Assembly (NCBI GenBank): GCA_030647095.1
Contig: JAUSKH010000049.1
Coordinates: forward strand, 1-35,239
From: Nanobdellota archaeon
Lineage (GTDB): Archaea; Nanobdellota; Nanobdellia; Pacearchaeales; GW2011-AR1
Reading direction: 5' to 3'
Length of the DNA: 35,239 nucleotides
Made by a program: the position numbers and the translations under genes. The notes beneath the pieces are model-generated. The model saw only the letters and a program-made list of their open reading frames with translations. It did not search any database and was not told where the DNA came from. This document shows positions 1-7,599 of the stretch, piece after piece; within the stretch, counting starts at the first letter, position 1, and every line of letters begins with the position of its first letter.

Positions 1-20
1 AATATTATGGAGAATAAAGA

Positions 21-713
21 ATGAGCATCTTAAGAAATAAGAATAACGGCTGGGTAAAATACTGGCAAGACAGAGTTAGTACTGGAGGTAATTATTATGG
101 TAAAAAAACTTATAGTGCTGATAGGATAATAAAAATTCTAAATATACAAAAGAACGACACTGTCTTAGATATAGGCTGTGCAAAAGGCGCCCACTTAACT
201 GATATTAAAGATAAAACAAAAGCAAAATGCTACGGTATAGATATATCTTCTATAGCCATTAGTCTTAACACAGATAAAAGAATAGCTCTAAAAGTAGCAG
301 ATATGGAAAAAACAGGTTATAAAGAAAATAAATTCACAAAAGTTTTTTCCCTAGGTACTTTTGAACACACTCCACGCTCTCTTTCTGTGTTCAAGGAGTT
401 AAATAGAATAATGAAGAAAGATGGTGTCGCTCTAATAACTGTTCCAAACAAATACGCTTTCAATCATATAACTAAAAATATAAAGATGGTTATAGGCACT
501 TGGGATTTAGGATATGAAAGGAGCTTTACTAGAGGGGAACTAAGAAGAATCTTCGCACGTTCAGGTTTTAAGCTTGAAAAGTATTGGGTAGACCCACATA
601 TCCAAGTTGCAAACGTCTTTAACTACATGGATAATCGCTTAAATAAAATAAATAATAAACATTTTGGATTCTTTGTTTACACTGTTTTGAGAAAAGTAGA
701 AAATGTCCATTAG
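21..713 (+). CDS. Class I SAM-dependent methyltransferase
   Basis: This is a small Rossmann-fold methyltransferase of about 230 residues. The SAM-binding motif I VLDIGCAKG lies near residues 48-56, and an acidic strand end (YGIDIS) follows about 20 residues later. The later FSLGTFEHT and VALITVPNKY segments match the usual motifs IV-VI of the Methyltransf_11/UbiE-like group. The acceptor cannot be read from the sequence. The gene overlaps a NodB-like deacetylase by 11 nt and a GT4 glycosyltransferase follows, so it probably methylates a surface sugar or lipid-linked glycan intermediate in the cytoplasm (inference). The ATG at 21 follows a weak GGAGAATAAAG leader. The operon may begin upstream of the window. 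Confidence 0.85.
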   Translation: MSILRNKNNGWVKYWQDRVSTGGNYYGKKTYSADRIIKILNIQKNDTVLDIGCAKGAHLTDIKDKTKAKCYGIDISSIAISLNTDKRIALKVADMEKTGYKENKFTKVFSLGTFEHTPRSLSVFKELNRIMKKDGVALITVPNKYAFNHITKNIKMVIGTWDLGYERSFTRGELRRIFARSGFKLEKYWVDPHIQVANVFNYMDNRLNKINNKHFGFFVYTVLRKVENVH

Positions 714-1449
714 AACTACTTATACTATTGATGTAGAACCTGACTTACACGATCATCAATATAAAGGAATAACTGAAGGTTTAAAAAAATTTGAGAAGAT
801 TTGTGATAAGCATAAAATAAAACCAATACTATTTGTCACAGCAGACTGTATTAAAAAATATCCAGAAATATTTAAAAGACTTGAGAAAAAAGGCTGGGAA
901 ATTTCTTTACATGGCTTTACACATAAAAGATTTGATGATATACCTTATAAAGAAAAAGAAGACGAAATAAAACAGTCCTTAACTTACTGGAAAAAATATC
1001 TCAACTCTAAGCCAAAAGGCTTTAGAGCACCCCAACACAGTATAGACGAGGATACTCTAGACTTATTAGAGAAATACGGCTTTGAATACGATTCCAGTCA
1101 AACACCACTAAACTTTCTACAACTTCTTTTTTTCCCACACAAATTCCCATTATGGATTAAAAGTTTTTTAACTCCTAGAAATCCATATAAAATAAGAAAA
1201 AATCTTTATGAATATCCTCCTTCCGCACTCAAAATTCCTTTTGTTTCCCTAACAGTTAGAGTTTTACCTAAACCTTTTCTTAGAGCATACATTGCACTCA
1301 TTAAAGCCTTCCATACTCATCCTATGTTCTATGCTCATTCATGGGATTTCATAAAGCTTCCAGAAAGCAGAATAGATAGGACTTTCCCATACACAAAGCT
1401 TTTAGATAAGCTAGATTACATAATATCTCTAGAAAATGAAAATCCTTGA
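703..1449 (+). CDS. Polysaccharide deacetylase family protein (NodB-like)
   Basis: The protein is 248 residues long and belongs to the carbohydrate esterase 4/NodB fold. TIDVEPD (residues 8-14) supplies the catalytic and metal-binding acidic residues in place of the canonical TFDD. HGFTH (residues 70-74) is the metal-binding H-x3-H motif, FRAP (107-110) is the usual motif 3, and a His-rich HTHPMFYAHSW stretch near the C-terminus is the expected last motif. There is no signal peptide, so it probably acts in the cytoplasm on a nucleotide- or lipid-linked amino sugar. It overlaps the methyltransferase before it and the GT4 after it by 11 and 14 nt, so the three are very probably translated from one mRNA. 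The exact substrate is unknown. Confidence 0.87.
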   Translation: MSIRTTYTIDVEPDLHDHQYKGITEGLKKFEKICDKHKIKPILFVTADCIKKYPEIFKRLEKKGWEISLHGFTHKRFDDIPYKEKEDEIKQSLTYWKKYLNSKPKGFRAPQHSIDEDTLDLLEKYGFEYDSSQTPLNFLQLLFFPHKFPLWIKSFLTPRNPYKIRKNLYEYPPSALKIPFVSLTVRVLPKPFLRAYIALIKAFHTHPMFYAHSWDFIKLPESRIDRTFPYTKLLDKLDYIISLENENP

Positions 1450-2569
1450 ACTAACGAATTTCTCATCAGGCATCTGCGGAGTATGGTCTCGTGTAAAAGA
1501 GGAAGCTCTAAGACTCTCAAAAGAAGGACATCAAGTAGTTGTATTCACATCTAATCTTACTAAAGGTTCAAAAGAAATAGCAGCCTCACATGACAAAATC
1601 AATTTTATACTAATAAAAAGATTTCCTGCTAAAAAGTTAGGCGGAGAAAGTTATCTAAATTGGTATTCAGATACCACAGAAAATGAAATTTTCAAATTTA
1701 AACCAGATCTCATAATAGCGCACTCCTACCGTCACAGCCACACTCTTAGAGCTCTAAAAACAGCAAAAAAAATAGGCTCAAAAATCTTCCTTGTAACTCA
1801 TGCCCCATTTGTTGATAAGAATACAACCCGTTCTCTCCTAGCCAAATGGGCAGTTAAATATCATGATAGCGCATTTGGACCGAGTAGGAAATTAAATCAG
1901 TTTGATAAAATAATAGCAATAACTAAATGGGAATTTCCCTATCTAAGAGCGTTAGGCATCAAAAGAGAAAAAATAGCTTATATGCCTAATGGCATTCCAG
2001 AAGAATTTTTCTCACAAAAAAAATTAAAAGAGACTAATAAAATATTATTCTTAGGACGAGTCTCCCCAATCAAGGATCTAGAAACACTAATCAAAGCAAT
2101 AGCTCTAATAAGTAATAAGAGCATCAAGCTAGAAATACTAGGTCCAGCAGAAGAGCAATACATAGCTAAACTAAAACATCTAATAAAACATCTAAATCTC
2201 CAGCCAAGGATACTATTCTCTCCTCCAATTTTTGACATAAAAAAGAAAATTTCCAAAATTGATTCAGCAAAAATATTTGTTCTACCTTCAAAGCGTGAAG
2301 CAATGCCTCAATCACTTATAGAAGCCATGTCCCGTGAAAAAATAGTCATAGCCAGTAAAAACCCTGGCTCTAGTGATATCATCACAGAAGGCAAGAACGG
2401 CTATCTTTTTCCAGTCGGTGACGCAAAAGCGCTTGCTCAAAGAATAAATCTAGCTTTATCAAGCCCACATTCATCAATGAAAAAATCTGCCAGTGAATCA
2501 GTAAAACAGTTTTCCTGGGATAAAATTATTCAGAAACTAGACAAACTTATACTTACAGCTCATAATTAG
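1436..2569 (+). CDS. Glycosyltransferase family 4
   Basis: This 377-residue GT-B enzyme has an N-terminal acceptor domain (a GICGVWSRVKEEALRL segment follows the first strand). Its C-terminal nucleotide-sugar domain starts near FLGRVSPIKDLETLIKA. The EX7E signature reads EAMPQSLIEAM at about residues 288-298, followed by GKNGYLFPVGD, typical of Glycos_transf_1. It is a retaining glycosyltransferase; donor and acceptor cannot be told. It is the last gene of the methyltransferase-deacetylase-GT4 set, pointing to a surface glycan. Its 3' end overlaps the convergent queC gene by 17 nt. No membrane segment is evident. Confidence 0.9.
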   Translation: MKILELTNFSSGICGVWSRVKEEALRLSKEGHQVVVFTSNLTKGSKEIAASHDKINFILIKRFPAKKLGGESYLNWYSDTTENEIFKFKPDLIIAHSYRHSHTLRALKTAKKIGSKIFLVTHAPFVDKNTTRSLLAKWAVKYHDSAFGPSRKLNQFDKIIAITKWEFPYLRALGIKREKIAYMPNGIPEEFFSQKKLKETNKILFLGRVSPIKDLETLIKAIALISNKSIKLEILGPAEEQYIAKLKHLIKHLNLQPRILFSPPIFDIKKKISKIDSAKIFVLPSKREAMPQSLIEAMSREKIVIASKNPGSSDIITEGKNGYLFPVGDAKALAQRINLALSSPHSSMKKSASESVKQFSWDKIIQKLDKLILTAHN

Positions 2570-3245
2570 TAGGGTCTTCAATATTTGCCCAACAAAAACC
2601 TTTTTTCCTTAATCTACAAGCAAGACACTCACCACAATGCCTTCTTAATCCAACATAACAGCTAAATGTTTTATTAAAATCAACGCCTAATTTCAAACCA
2701 AGAATAATAATATCTTCCTTATCTTTCCTGATAAGCGGAGCATGAATTTTAAAATAATTAGAACACATTTCCTTACTAACAGAATTCATTTTATTTACAA
2801 ATTCCTGTGTCGCATCAGGAAAAGGTTCTTTACCTTCATTCTTAAAACCAACAAAAATATCACTTTTCTTCTTTTCTCTTACATAATTAGATTCAGCTAA
2901 AGCAAGAGCATACATCAAAAACACAGCATTTCTACAAGGAACATACCATTGTTCGCTTTCTTTGACAGTATTTCCAACACCTTTTTTATTCCTAATTTTA
3001 GAATTATCACCTTTGTTTATAAGAGAATCAGACAATTTAGCTAATTCATGAATCTTTATCTCTCTAAACTCTGCTTTAAGTTCCTTAGCACATCTTTTTG
3101 AAAATTCTCTTTCTTTCTTCAACGCCTTCTGATTATAATTAAAGAATAATACAACTATCTTATCATACCCTAATCTCTTCTTCACATAGTGAGCAGTTAC
3201 TATACTATCTAATCCTCCAGAACATAGTACAATTGCCTTTTTCAT
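2553..3245 (-). CDS. queC: 7-cyano-7-deazaguanine synthase
   Basis: QueC uses ATP and ammonia to turn 7-carboxy-7-deazaguanine into preQ0, the precursor of archaeosine in archaeal tRNA. The 230-residue length fits the family. The PP-loop SGGLDS is at residues 9-14. A zinc site is formed by C196, C204, C207 and C210 in the C-terminal HCGECLAC region, and the PCRNAVFL motif is present. No other queuosine or archaeosine gene is in the window, so the rest of the pathway must lie elsewhere or substrate is salvaged. The minus-strand start lies 50 bp from the divergent start at 3296. A TATA-like TATAAA on the minus strand near 3267-3272 is about 25 bp upstream of the ATG, which favours a leaderless transcript. 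Confidence 0.93.
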   Translation of the reverse strand: MKKAIVLCSGGLDSIVTAHYVKKRLGYDKIVVLFFNYNQKALKKEREFSKRCAKELKAEFREIKIHELAKLSDSLINKGDNSKIRNKKGVGNTVKESEQWYVPCRNAVFLMYALALAESNYVREKKKSDIFVGFKNEGKEPFPDATQEFVNKMNSVSKEMCSNYFKIHAPLIRKDKEDIIILGLKLGVDFNKTFSCYVGLRRHCGECLACRLRKKGFCWANIEDPTNYEL

Positions 3246-3295
3246 CAGATTTATGACTAAATAAACTTTATAAGTCTGTGTTTCTCTCTCGTTCT
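3246..3295. promoter_or_regulatory. Compact divergent promoter with overlapping TATA boxes
   Basis: The 50 bp between the divergent starts of queC (minus, 3245) and the small gene at 3296 (plus) contain one AT-rich block near 3261-3273. Read on the plus strand it gives a TTTATA element about 26 bp before the ATG. Read on the minus strand it gives TATAAA about 25 bp before the queC ATG. Both spacings suit archaeal leaderless transcription, and the two boxes overlap. Confidence 0.5.
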
Positions 3296-3490
3296 ATGAA
3301 GAAACTCGCAAAAGAACTAAAGAAAGGCGACAGCCTTCTAATAGGCGGAGAAAAACTATCCATAGAAATAATTGAGACTTCCGATATAGGTAAACAAGGC
3401 ACGCAAAAAGTCCGCCTAGAGGCAAAAAAGGCAAATGGTGAAAAAGTAGTTATCATAAGACCTGCAGATTACCCTTTTAATGTAGAATAA
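3296..3490 (+). CDS. Small eIF5A/EF-P N-domain-like protein
   Basis: This 64-residue basic protein has the pattern of the N-terminal SH3-like domain of archaeal eIF5A: LKKGDSLLIGGE, then an IGKQG loop, then KVRLEA and VVIIRPADYPFNV. In eIF5A the loop is S-x-T-G-K-H-G with the modified lysine, and the lysine is kept here. The second (OB) domain of eIF5A is missing, so this is not eIF5A itself. It may be a stand-alone translation-associated or RNA-binding domain (inference). An upstream GTG at 3278 would add six residues, but the ATG at 3296 fits the TATA spacing for a leaderless mRNA. The GT2 gene begins 1 bp after the stop, suggesting co-transcription. Confidence 0.55.
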   Translation: MKKLAKELKKGDSLLIGGEKLSIEIIETSDIGKQGTQKVRLEAKKANGEKVVIIRPADYPFNVE

Positions 3491-3491
3491 A

Positions 3492-4397
3492 ATGATTGAT
3501 ATTATAATAACCTCCTATAAAGAACCAAAAGCCACAGTCAGGGCAGTTCAGGCATTTCTAAAACAAAAAATTCCAGGAGACTTTAGAATTTTTGTAGTTG
3601 ACCCATTTCCAGAAGTAGAAAAATTCATAAAAACAAATATAAAAAATAAGAATGTGCATTTCATCCTTGATCCTGGAGAAGGAAAAAGCTATGCTCTGAA
3701 TATGCTTTTTCAGGACTACGGCTCCCAAAATAAAGAAGATATATTCATCATGACTGATGGAGACGTATATGTTTCAGAAAATACAGTACAAGAAATTATT
3801 AAAACATTTAAAGACCCACAAATTGGTTGTATAACAGGCCATCCAATACCTATAGACTCAAGAAAAATAAAATATGGCTACTGGGCGCATCTTGCATTCG
3901 CAGGTATTCACAAAGTTCGCCAGCATCTTTCTAAAGAAAGAAAATTCTTTGAATGTTCAGGCTATCTATTTGCCATCAGAAAAGGAATCATCCTAGATTT
4001 TCCATTAGAAACTTCTGAAGATAGTATAATACCTTACTTATTCTGGAAAAAAGGGTATAAAATAGCCTATACAGAAAAAGCTGAAGTCTACGTTAAAAAT
4101 CCTGATAATTGGCACGATTGGCTAGCCCAAAAAATCAGAAATGTAAAAGCTCATGAAAACTTAAATAAAATATCTCCTGAAATGCCTAGAACAAAATCCT
4201 TTTTTAATGAAATTAAGCAAGGCTTCTTCTTTTCGCTTACCTTTTCCCAAAGCATCAAAGAATTCTTCTGGACCCTAGAGTTTTTCCCAGCCCGTCTTTA
4301 TATGTACCTTAAATCATTTAAAGAATTAAAGAAAGGTCACCCATATAATGACGGCTGGCGTGAAACAGAAATACACTCTACAAAACCTCTTGATTAA
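3492..4397 (+). CDS. Glycosyltransferase family 2
   Basis: This 301-residue GT-A enzyme begins directly with the donor-binding fold (IDIIITSYKEPKATV). A DGD metal-binding motif (IMTDGDVYVS) lies at about residues 91-97, and a SEDSIIPYLFWKKG segment matches the ED region that usually holds the catalytic base. The C-terminus has hydrophobic stretches (FFFSLTFSQSI, FFPARLYMYL) that may sit on the membrane, but there is no clear transmembrane helix bundle. Donor and acceptor are unknown. The start codon lies 1 bp after the preceding small gene. It faces xseB with a 62-bp gap that holds no evident gene. Confidence 0.87.
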   Translation: MIDIIITSYKEPKATVRAVQAFLKQKIPGDFRIFVVDPFPEVEKFIKTNIKNKNVHFILDPGEGKSYALNMLFQDYGSQNKEDIFIMTDGDVYVSENTVQEIIKTFKDPQIGCITGHPIPIDSRKIKYGYWAHLAFAGIHKVRQHLSKERKFFECSGYLFAIRKGIILDFPLETSEDSIIPYLFWKKGYKIAYTEKAEVYVKNPDNWHDWLAQKIRNVKAHENLNKISPEMPRTKSFFNEIKQGFFFSLTFSQSIKEFFWTLEFFPARLYMYLKSFKELKKGHPYNDGWRETEIHSTKPLD

Positions 4398-4459
4398 GCT
4401 TCTTTAATAGAGAAAGATTCCTCAAGCACGACCCAGAATTCCTAATTGATACAGAAGAT

Positions 4460-4684
4460 TTATTTCTTAAGCGGCTCTCTAATAACTATTCTGTCTTTTT
4501 TAACTAAAGTCTCTATTTCTAATTCTGCATCTTCTAATTCTTTATAACCCTGTCTAATTAGTTCCGTACCTTCCTTAAATTTATTCATAGACTCTTTTAA
4601 GGGTATATTCCCAGATTCCAGACCATTAACAATTTTTTTGAGCCTTTCTAAATTTCCTTCAAATGAATCTTCCTTTTTTACCAT
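4460..4684 (-). CDS. xseB: Exodeoxyribonuclease VII small subunit
   Basis: XseB is the small helical subunit that assembles in several copies on XseA to form exonuclease VII, which degrades single-stranded DNA to oligonucleotides. The 74 residues match the family length. The signature FEGNLERLKKIVNGLESGNIPL and a following LKEGMxxYxxG-like region (MNKFKEGTELIRQGYKEL) are clear. The gene starts 1 bp after the xseA stop, so the two are co-transcribed with the large subunit first. This is mainly a bacterial system. Its presence in a DPANN-like genome suggests an old transfer. Confidence 0.92.
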   Translation of the reverse strand: MVKKEDSFEGNLERLKKIVNGLESGNIPLKESMNKFKEGTELIRQGYKELEDAELEIETLVKKDRIVIREPLKK

Positions 4685-4685
4685 A

Positions 4686-5960
4686 TTATCTTTTTATTTT
4701 CTTAACTTCAGCTTCTAACTCTCCTTTATAGAATATTACATTTATATTATTATGTATTTTTACTTCGGTTGCACTTTTTATTATCCTATTTCCTTTCATT
4801 ACAATGCTATAACCTCTTTCAAGTATCGCATTAGGATTCAATGCAGATAATTTAGAGTCTAAAATTTCCAAACTTTTTCTTTTTAGACTCATACATTGAG
4901 ATATTTTTGTTTGAAGCATATATTCAAAACTGTCAATATTTTGATAATATGCGTGTATTGCTTCAAATGGATTTTTAAAAATAGGCCTGTTTGAAATTTC
5001 TTCTAGGCGAGATTTATTAATTTTTATTATATGACCTACAGCATTTAATATTCTTTCATTAAAATTATTTATTAATTTTTTCAGTTCGTTAATATCTGGC
5101 ACTGCTTTTTCAGCAGCAGCTGAGGGTGTTGGAGCCCTATAATCTGCAACAAAATCTGCTATTGTAAAATCTGTTTCATGACCTATTGCAGAAATTATTG
5201 GTATTTTAGATTGAAAAATTGCTCTTGCAACACTTTCTTCATTAAAGCACCATAAATCCTCTAATGAACCACCACCTCTTGCTAAAATAATTACATCCAC
5301 ATCATAATCCTCTTGATTTATTAATTCAATAGCGTTTACAATGGAGTTTGATGCTTCTTTTCCCTGAACAGGTGTAGGAACAATCAATAGTTTTACAAGA
5401 GGATATCTTCTTTTTAAAACATTTAAAACATCATGCATAACTGCCCCATTTAATGAAGTAATTAATCCAATTGTTTTTGGAAACTGGGGTAATTGTTTTT
5501 TATGCTCATTTAAGAATAATCCTTGTTTTTCTAATTTATTTTTTAATTGAATAAAAGCAAGATTTAATGACCCAATACCGTCTGGTTGTATTTCTTCAAT
5601 AATTAGGCTATATTTTCCATAAGGCTCATAAACATCTATGCCTCCTCTAACGATAACTTTCATTCCATGTTCTAACTTAAAATTTATATTTTCACAATTC
5701 TTTTTAAACAAAACGCAATTAATCTGACTTTGTTCATCTTTTAAAGTAAAATATATATGGCCTGAAGAATATAGTTTTGGAGAAGATATTTCTCCCCGCA
5801 AATAAAAATCTCCCAGTTTTTTATCCCCCTTTAATCTATTTTTTATATACCTAGTAATCTCAGAAACACTAAATATCCTTTTGTCTAGTAAATTTGAAGT
5901 TATAACCTGAGCATTAGATAAAAGATTTTTTTGTTTTTTACCAAATAGACCAAATGCCAT
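4686..5960 (-). CDS. xseA: Exodeoxyribonuclease VII large subunit
   Basis: XseA is the catalytic subunit of exonuclease VII. The 424-residue protein has an N-terminal OB-fold (about residues 30-130, including FYLRGEISSPK and HIYFTLKDE). The catalytic core follows with LITSLNGAVMHDVLNVL, RGGGSLEDLW (about 226-235) and GHETDFTIADFVADYRAPTP (259 onwards, with the conserved GHETD). A coiled-coil region comes next, and the tail RGYSIVMKGNRII...GELEAEV is typical. All family hallmarks are present, so it is probably active. A minus-strand TATA-like element (GATATAAAAG, about 5981-5990) lies roughly 25 bp upstream of the ATG, suggesting a leaderless xseA-xseB mRNA. A short reading frame at 6157-6219 repeats the ELEAEV tail. 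Confidence 0.95.
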   Translation of the reverse strand: MAFGLFGKKQKNLLSNAQVITSNLLDKRIFSVSEITRYIKNRLKGDKKLGDFYLRGEISSPKLYSSGHIYFTLKDEQSQINCVLFKKNCENINFKLEHGMKVIVRGGIDVYEPYGKYSLIIEEIQPDGIGSLNLAFIQLKNKLEKQGLFLNEHKKQLPQFPKTIGLITSLNGAVMHDVLNVLKRRYPLVKLLIVPTPVQGKEASNSIVNAIELINQEDYDVDVIILARGGGSLEDLWCFNEESVARAIFQSKIPIISAIGHETDFTIADFVADYRAPTPSAAAEKAVPDINELKKLINNFNERILNAVGHIIKINKSRLEEISNRPIFKNPFEAIHAYYQNIDSFEYMLQTKISQCMSLKRKSLEILDSKLSALNPNAILERGYSIVMKGNRIIKSATEVKIHNNINVIFYKGELEAEVKKIKR

Positions 5961-6053
5961 GATAATTAAAGAGGATGCAGTCTTTTATATCTTTTCTAGG
6001 AATATTTATCTAGCCGTCAAATATTAAAACTTCACCACTCTTACTTTTTTATC

Positions 6054-6164
6054 ATGAAAATACTTGATATCCCAAAACAAAACAGACCTAGAGAACGATT
6101 TTTAAAACTAGGCCCAGAAGCATTAAGTGATACAGAACTTTTTGCAATACTCCTAAGAACTTGA
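6054..6164 (+). pseudogene. Truncated radC (JAB-domain protein) 5' remnant
   Basis: The 36 codons encode a clean N-terminal RadC signature: [15 protein letters not shown] followed by [16 protein letters not shown]. In intact RadC proteins a Gly and a Lys/Arg-Gly follow, then the helix-hairpin-helix and the JAB metalloprotease-like domain. Here TGA falls exactly at the conserved Gly. The next codons would still read S-R-G before a TAA, after which all similarity ends. About 80% of the gene is gone. A TATA-like element 25-35 bp upstream survives. TGA is used as a true stop elsewhere in the window, so this is a dead remnant rather than recoding. Confidence 0.72.
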
Positions 6165-6219
6165 AGCAGAGGTTAAGGATGGAGAGATTAGGCTAAAGAA
6201 AAAGCCAGAGAAGAAATAG
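6157..6219 (+). pseudogene. Possible xseA C-terminal fragment
   Basis: In a different frame from the radC remnant and overlapping its stop, 20 codons read [20 protein letters not shown] and then TAG. The intact XseA nearby ends GELEAEVKKIKR. The shared ELEAEVK segment and the fact that it is followed by a short basic tail and a stop suggest a second, deleted xseA end joined to radC. At DNA level the shared 15-nt stretch has three differences, so it is not a fresh copy. The match is short and could be chance. Confidence 0.3.
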
Positions 6220-6259
6220 AGGTTTAAATCATTGATTGGGCATCAAATAGTCTTTCTTG

Positions 6260-6315
6260 ACTATACGATACCATCGTATAGTAATGGCATAAACTATACT
6301 ATACCATCGTAAAGC
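6260..6315. promoter_or_regulatory. Two related palindromic boxes upstream of ATPase gene
   Basis: Box 1 (6260-6282) is a perfect inverted repeat: ACTATACGAT, 3-nt ACC, ATCGTATAGT. Box 2 (6293-6315) repeats the same sequence with a few changes (ACTATACTAT ACC ATCGTAAAGC), 33 bp downstream. An AT-rich CTATACTATA within box 2 could be the TATA element for the gene at 6344. The arrangement looks like a pair of operator sites, one strong and one degenerate. Confidence 0.45.
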
Positions 6316-6343
6316 TTAAAAGGGTAGAAATTATAGATATTCT

Positions 6344-7501
6344 ATGGAAATAGAAGCAGAGCTGTATAGGCAGAATCCTTGGTGGGAGAATAAATTCAAA
6401 GAAACGAGTTATCCTAGAGAGAAATATACTTCACAAATTTTAAAAAATTTAAAAACGAAGGAAATAATTCTCATAACTGGACTTAGAAGGATAGGCAAGA
6501 CAACTTTGATTATGCAGACTATTAAGCGTTTAATTGAAAATAAAATCAAGCCAGAAGATATTTTTTTTATCAGGATAGACTCTTTTAATCTCCTAGAGTT
6601 TAGCATCCATCAGCTTATAGAAGAGTATAGAAGAATCCACAAGAAAGCTTCTTCCGACTTCTTTTATTTATTTTTAGATGAAGTCTCGACAAGAGATAAT
6701 TTTGAACAGGAACTAAAAAGCATTTATGATAATGAAAATATCAAAGCCATTTGTTCCTCTTCTATTGCTACTTTGATGAGGGATAAGAAAGCCAGTTTGA
6801 CAGGAAGGACAAAAACTATTGAAGTGATGCCCTTGGACTTTCAGGAATTTTTAGAATTCAAAGAAGCAAAAATATCAAAGTCAGATTCTGCAAAACTGGA
6901 AAGCTATTTCAGAGATTATTTAAAAATTGGAGGTGTTCCATATTATGTTCTTACAGAAGATAAGTCTTACTTAAATGAACTGGTCGAAAGCATTATTTAC
7001 AAGGATATAATTGCATATCATAAAATAACTGCTGAAAAAACAATTAAGGAACTCTTTGTTCTTTTATGCCAAAGAGTTGGAAAACCTATGAGTTATAATA
7101 AAATTGCGGAAATCTTAAAGATTTCGGTAGATAGTGCAAAAAGATATGTTGGCTATTTTGAAAAAGCGTATTTATTTTATGTCGTTGACAGATACTCTAA
7201 ATCTCTCAATGAAAGAATAACTTCCCCCAAAAAGATTTATATTGGAGATGTGGGGATTAAAAATTGTATTACAGGATTTAAGGATTTAGGCGCAAGCTAT
7301 GAGAATTTAGTTTTTTTAAAAATCAAAGATAAAAATCCAGAATATTATCTTGAAAATTCGTCTGAAATAGACTTTATAACAAAAGATGAGCTAATTGAAG
7401 CGAAGTACAACAGTGGATTAGATGAGAAACAGAAAAAAGCATTTAAGTCTGTAAATATAAAAAATAAGATTATAGTTAATGGCTACTCTTTTTTTGTCTA
7501 A
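6344..7501 (+). CDS. AAA+ ATPase with DUF4143-type C-terminus
   Basis: The 385-residue protein is of the AAA_14/DUF4143 type common as mobile accessory genes in archaea. Walker A is GLRRIGKTT (residues 46-54) and Walker B is YLFLDEVS (around 107-114). A SSSIATLM sensor region, LTGRTKTIEVMPLDFQEFL and a helical MSYNKIAEILKISVDSAKRYV winged-helix-like segment follow. The C-terminal EIDFITKDELIEAKYN resembles the degenerate PD-(D/E)XK-like fold typical of this group. Biological role is not established for the family; roles in defence or mobile DNA have been suggested. The N-terminal MEIEAELYRQNPWWE is usual. It stands alone behind a palindromic promoter region in the accessory island. Confidence 0.85.
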   Translation: MEIEAELYRQNPWWENKFKETSYPREKYTSQILKNLKTKEIILITGLRRIGKTTLIMQTIKRLIENKIKPEDIFFIRIDSFNLLEFSIHQLIEEYRRIHKKASSDFFYLFLDEVSTRDNFEQELKSIYDNENIKAICSSSIATLMRDKKASLTGRTKTIEVMPLDFQEFLEFKEAKISKSDSAKLESYFRDYLKIGGVPYYVLTEDKSYLNELVESIIYKDIIAYHKITAEKTIKELFVLLCQRVGKPMSYNKIAEILKISVDSAKRYVGYFEKAYLFYVVDRYSKSLNERITSPKKIYIGDVGIKNCITGFKDLGASYENLVFLKIKDKNPEYYLENSSEIDFITKDELIEAKYNSGLDEKQKKAFKSVNIKNKIIVNGYSFFV

Positions 7502-7599
7502 AGTGACTTTAGGTGGACGTTAGACAGAAATATGGTCTACAAAACCCATGGATTAAGTGCAAGGGTTATTGAATAAATAAGCCATCGATACAGCTAGAA

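Larger units (their letters stand above)
5961..6343. other. 383-bp gap holding gene remnants and operator-like repeats
   Basis: No intact gene of normal size lies here. From left to right it contains the xseA promoter (minus), a TATA-like AATATTAAAAC near 6019-6029, a broken radC 5' end (6054-6164), an xseA-like tail fragment (6157-6219), and two related palindrome-like boxes (6260-6282 and 6293-6315) before the ATPase gene. The pattern suggests a recombination or insertion boundary of the accessory island. Confidence 0.6.

Noticed and set aside
3278-3295. Alternative upstream GTG start for the eIF5A-like gene
   Set aside because: It would give a start only a few bases from the TATA-like box, and the added residues (FLSRS) do not fit the family.
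6162-6164. TGA read as glycine in radC (a recoded UGA)
   Set aside because: TGA is the genuine stop of hldE, rpiB, rpe, gptlike and other genes with ATGA overlaps, and a TAA follows four codons later with no further RadC sequence.
7532-7576. Short reading frame MVYKTHGLSARVIE after the ATPase gene
   Set aside because: Only 14 codons and no recognisable family; may be a gene relic but cannot be supported.
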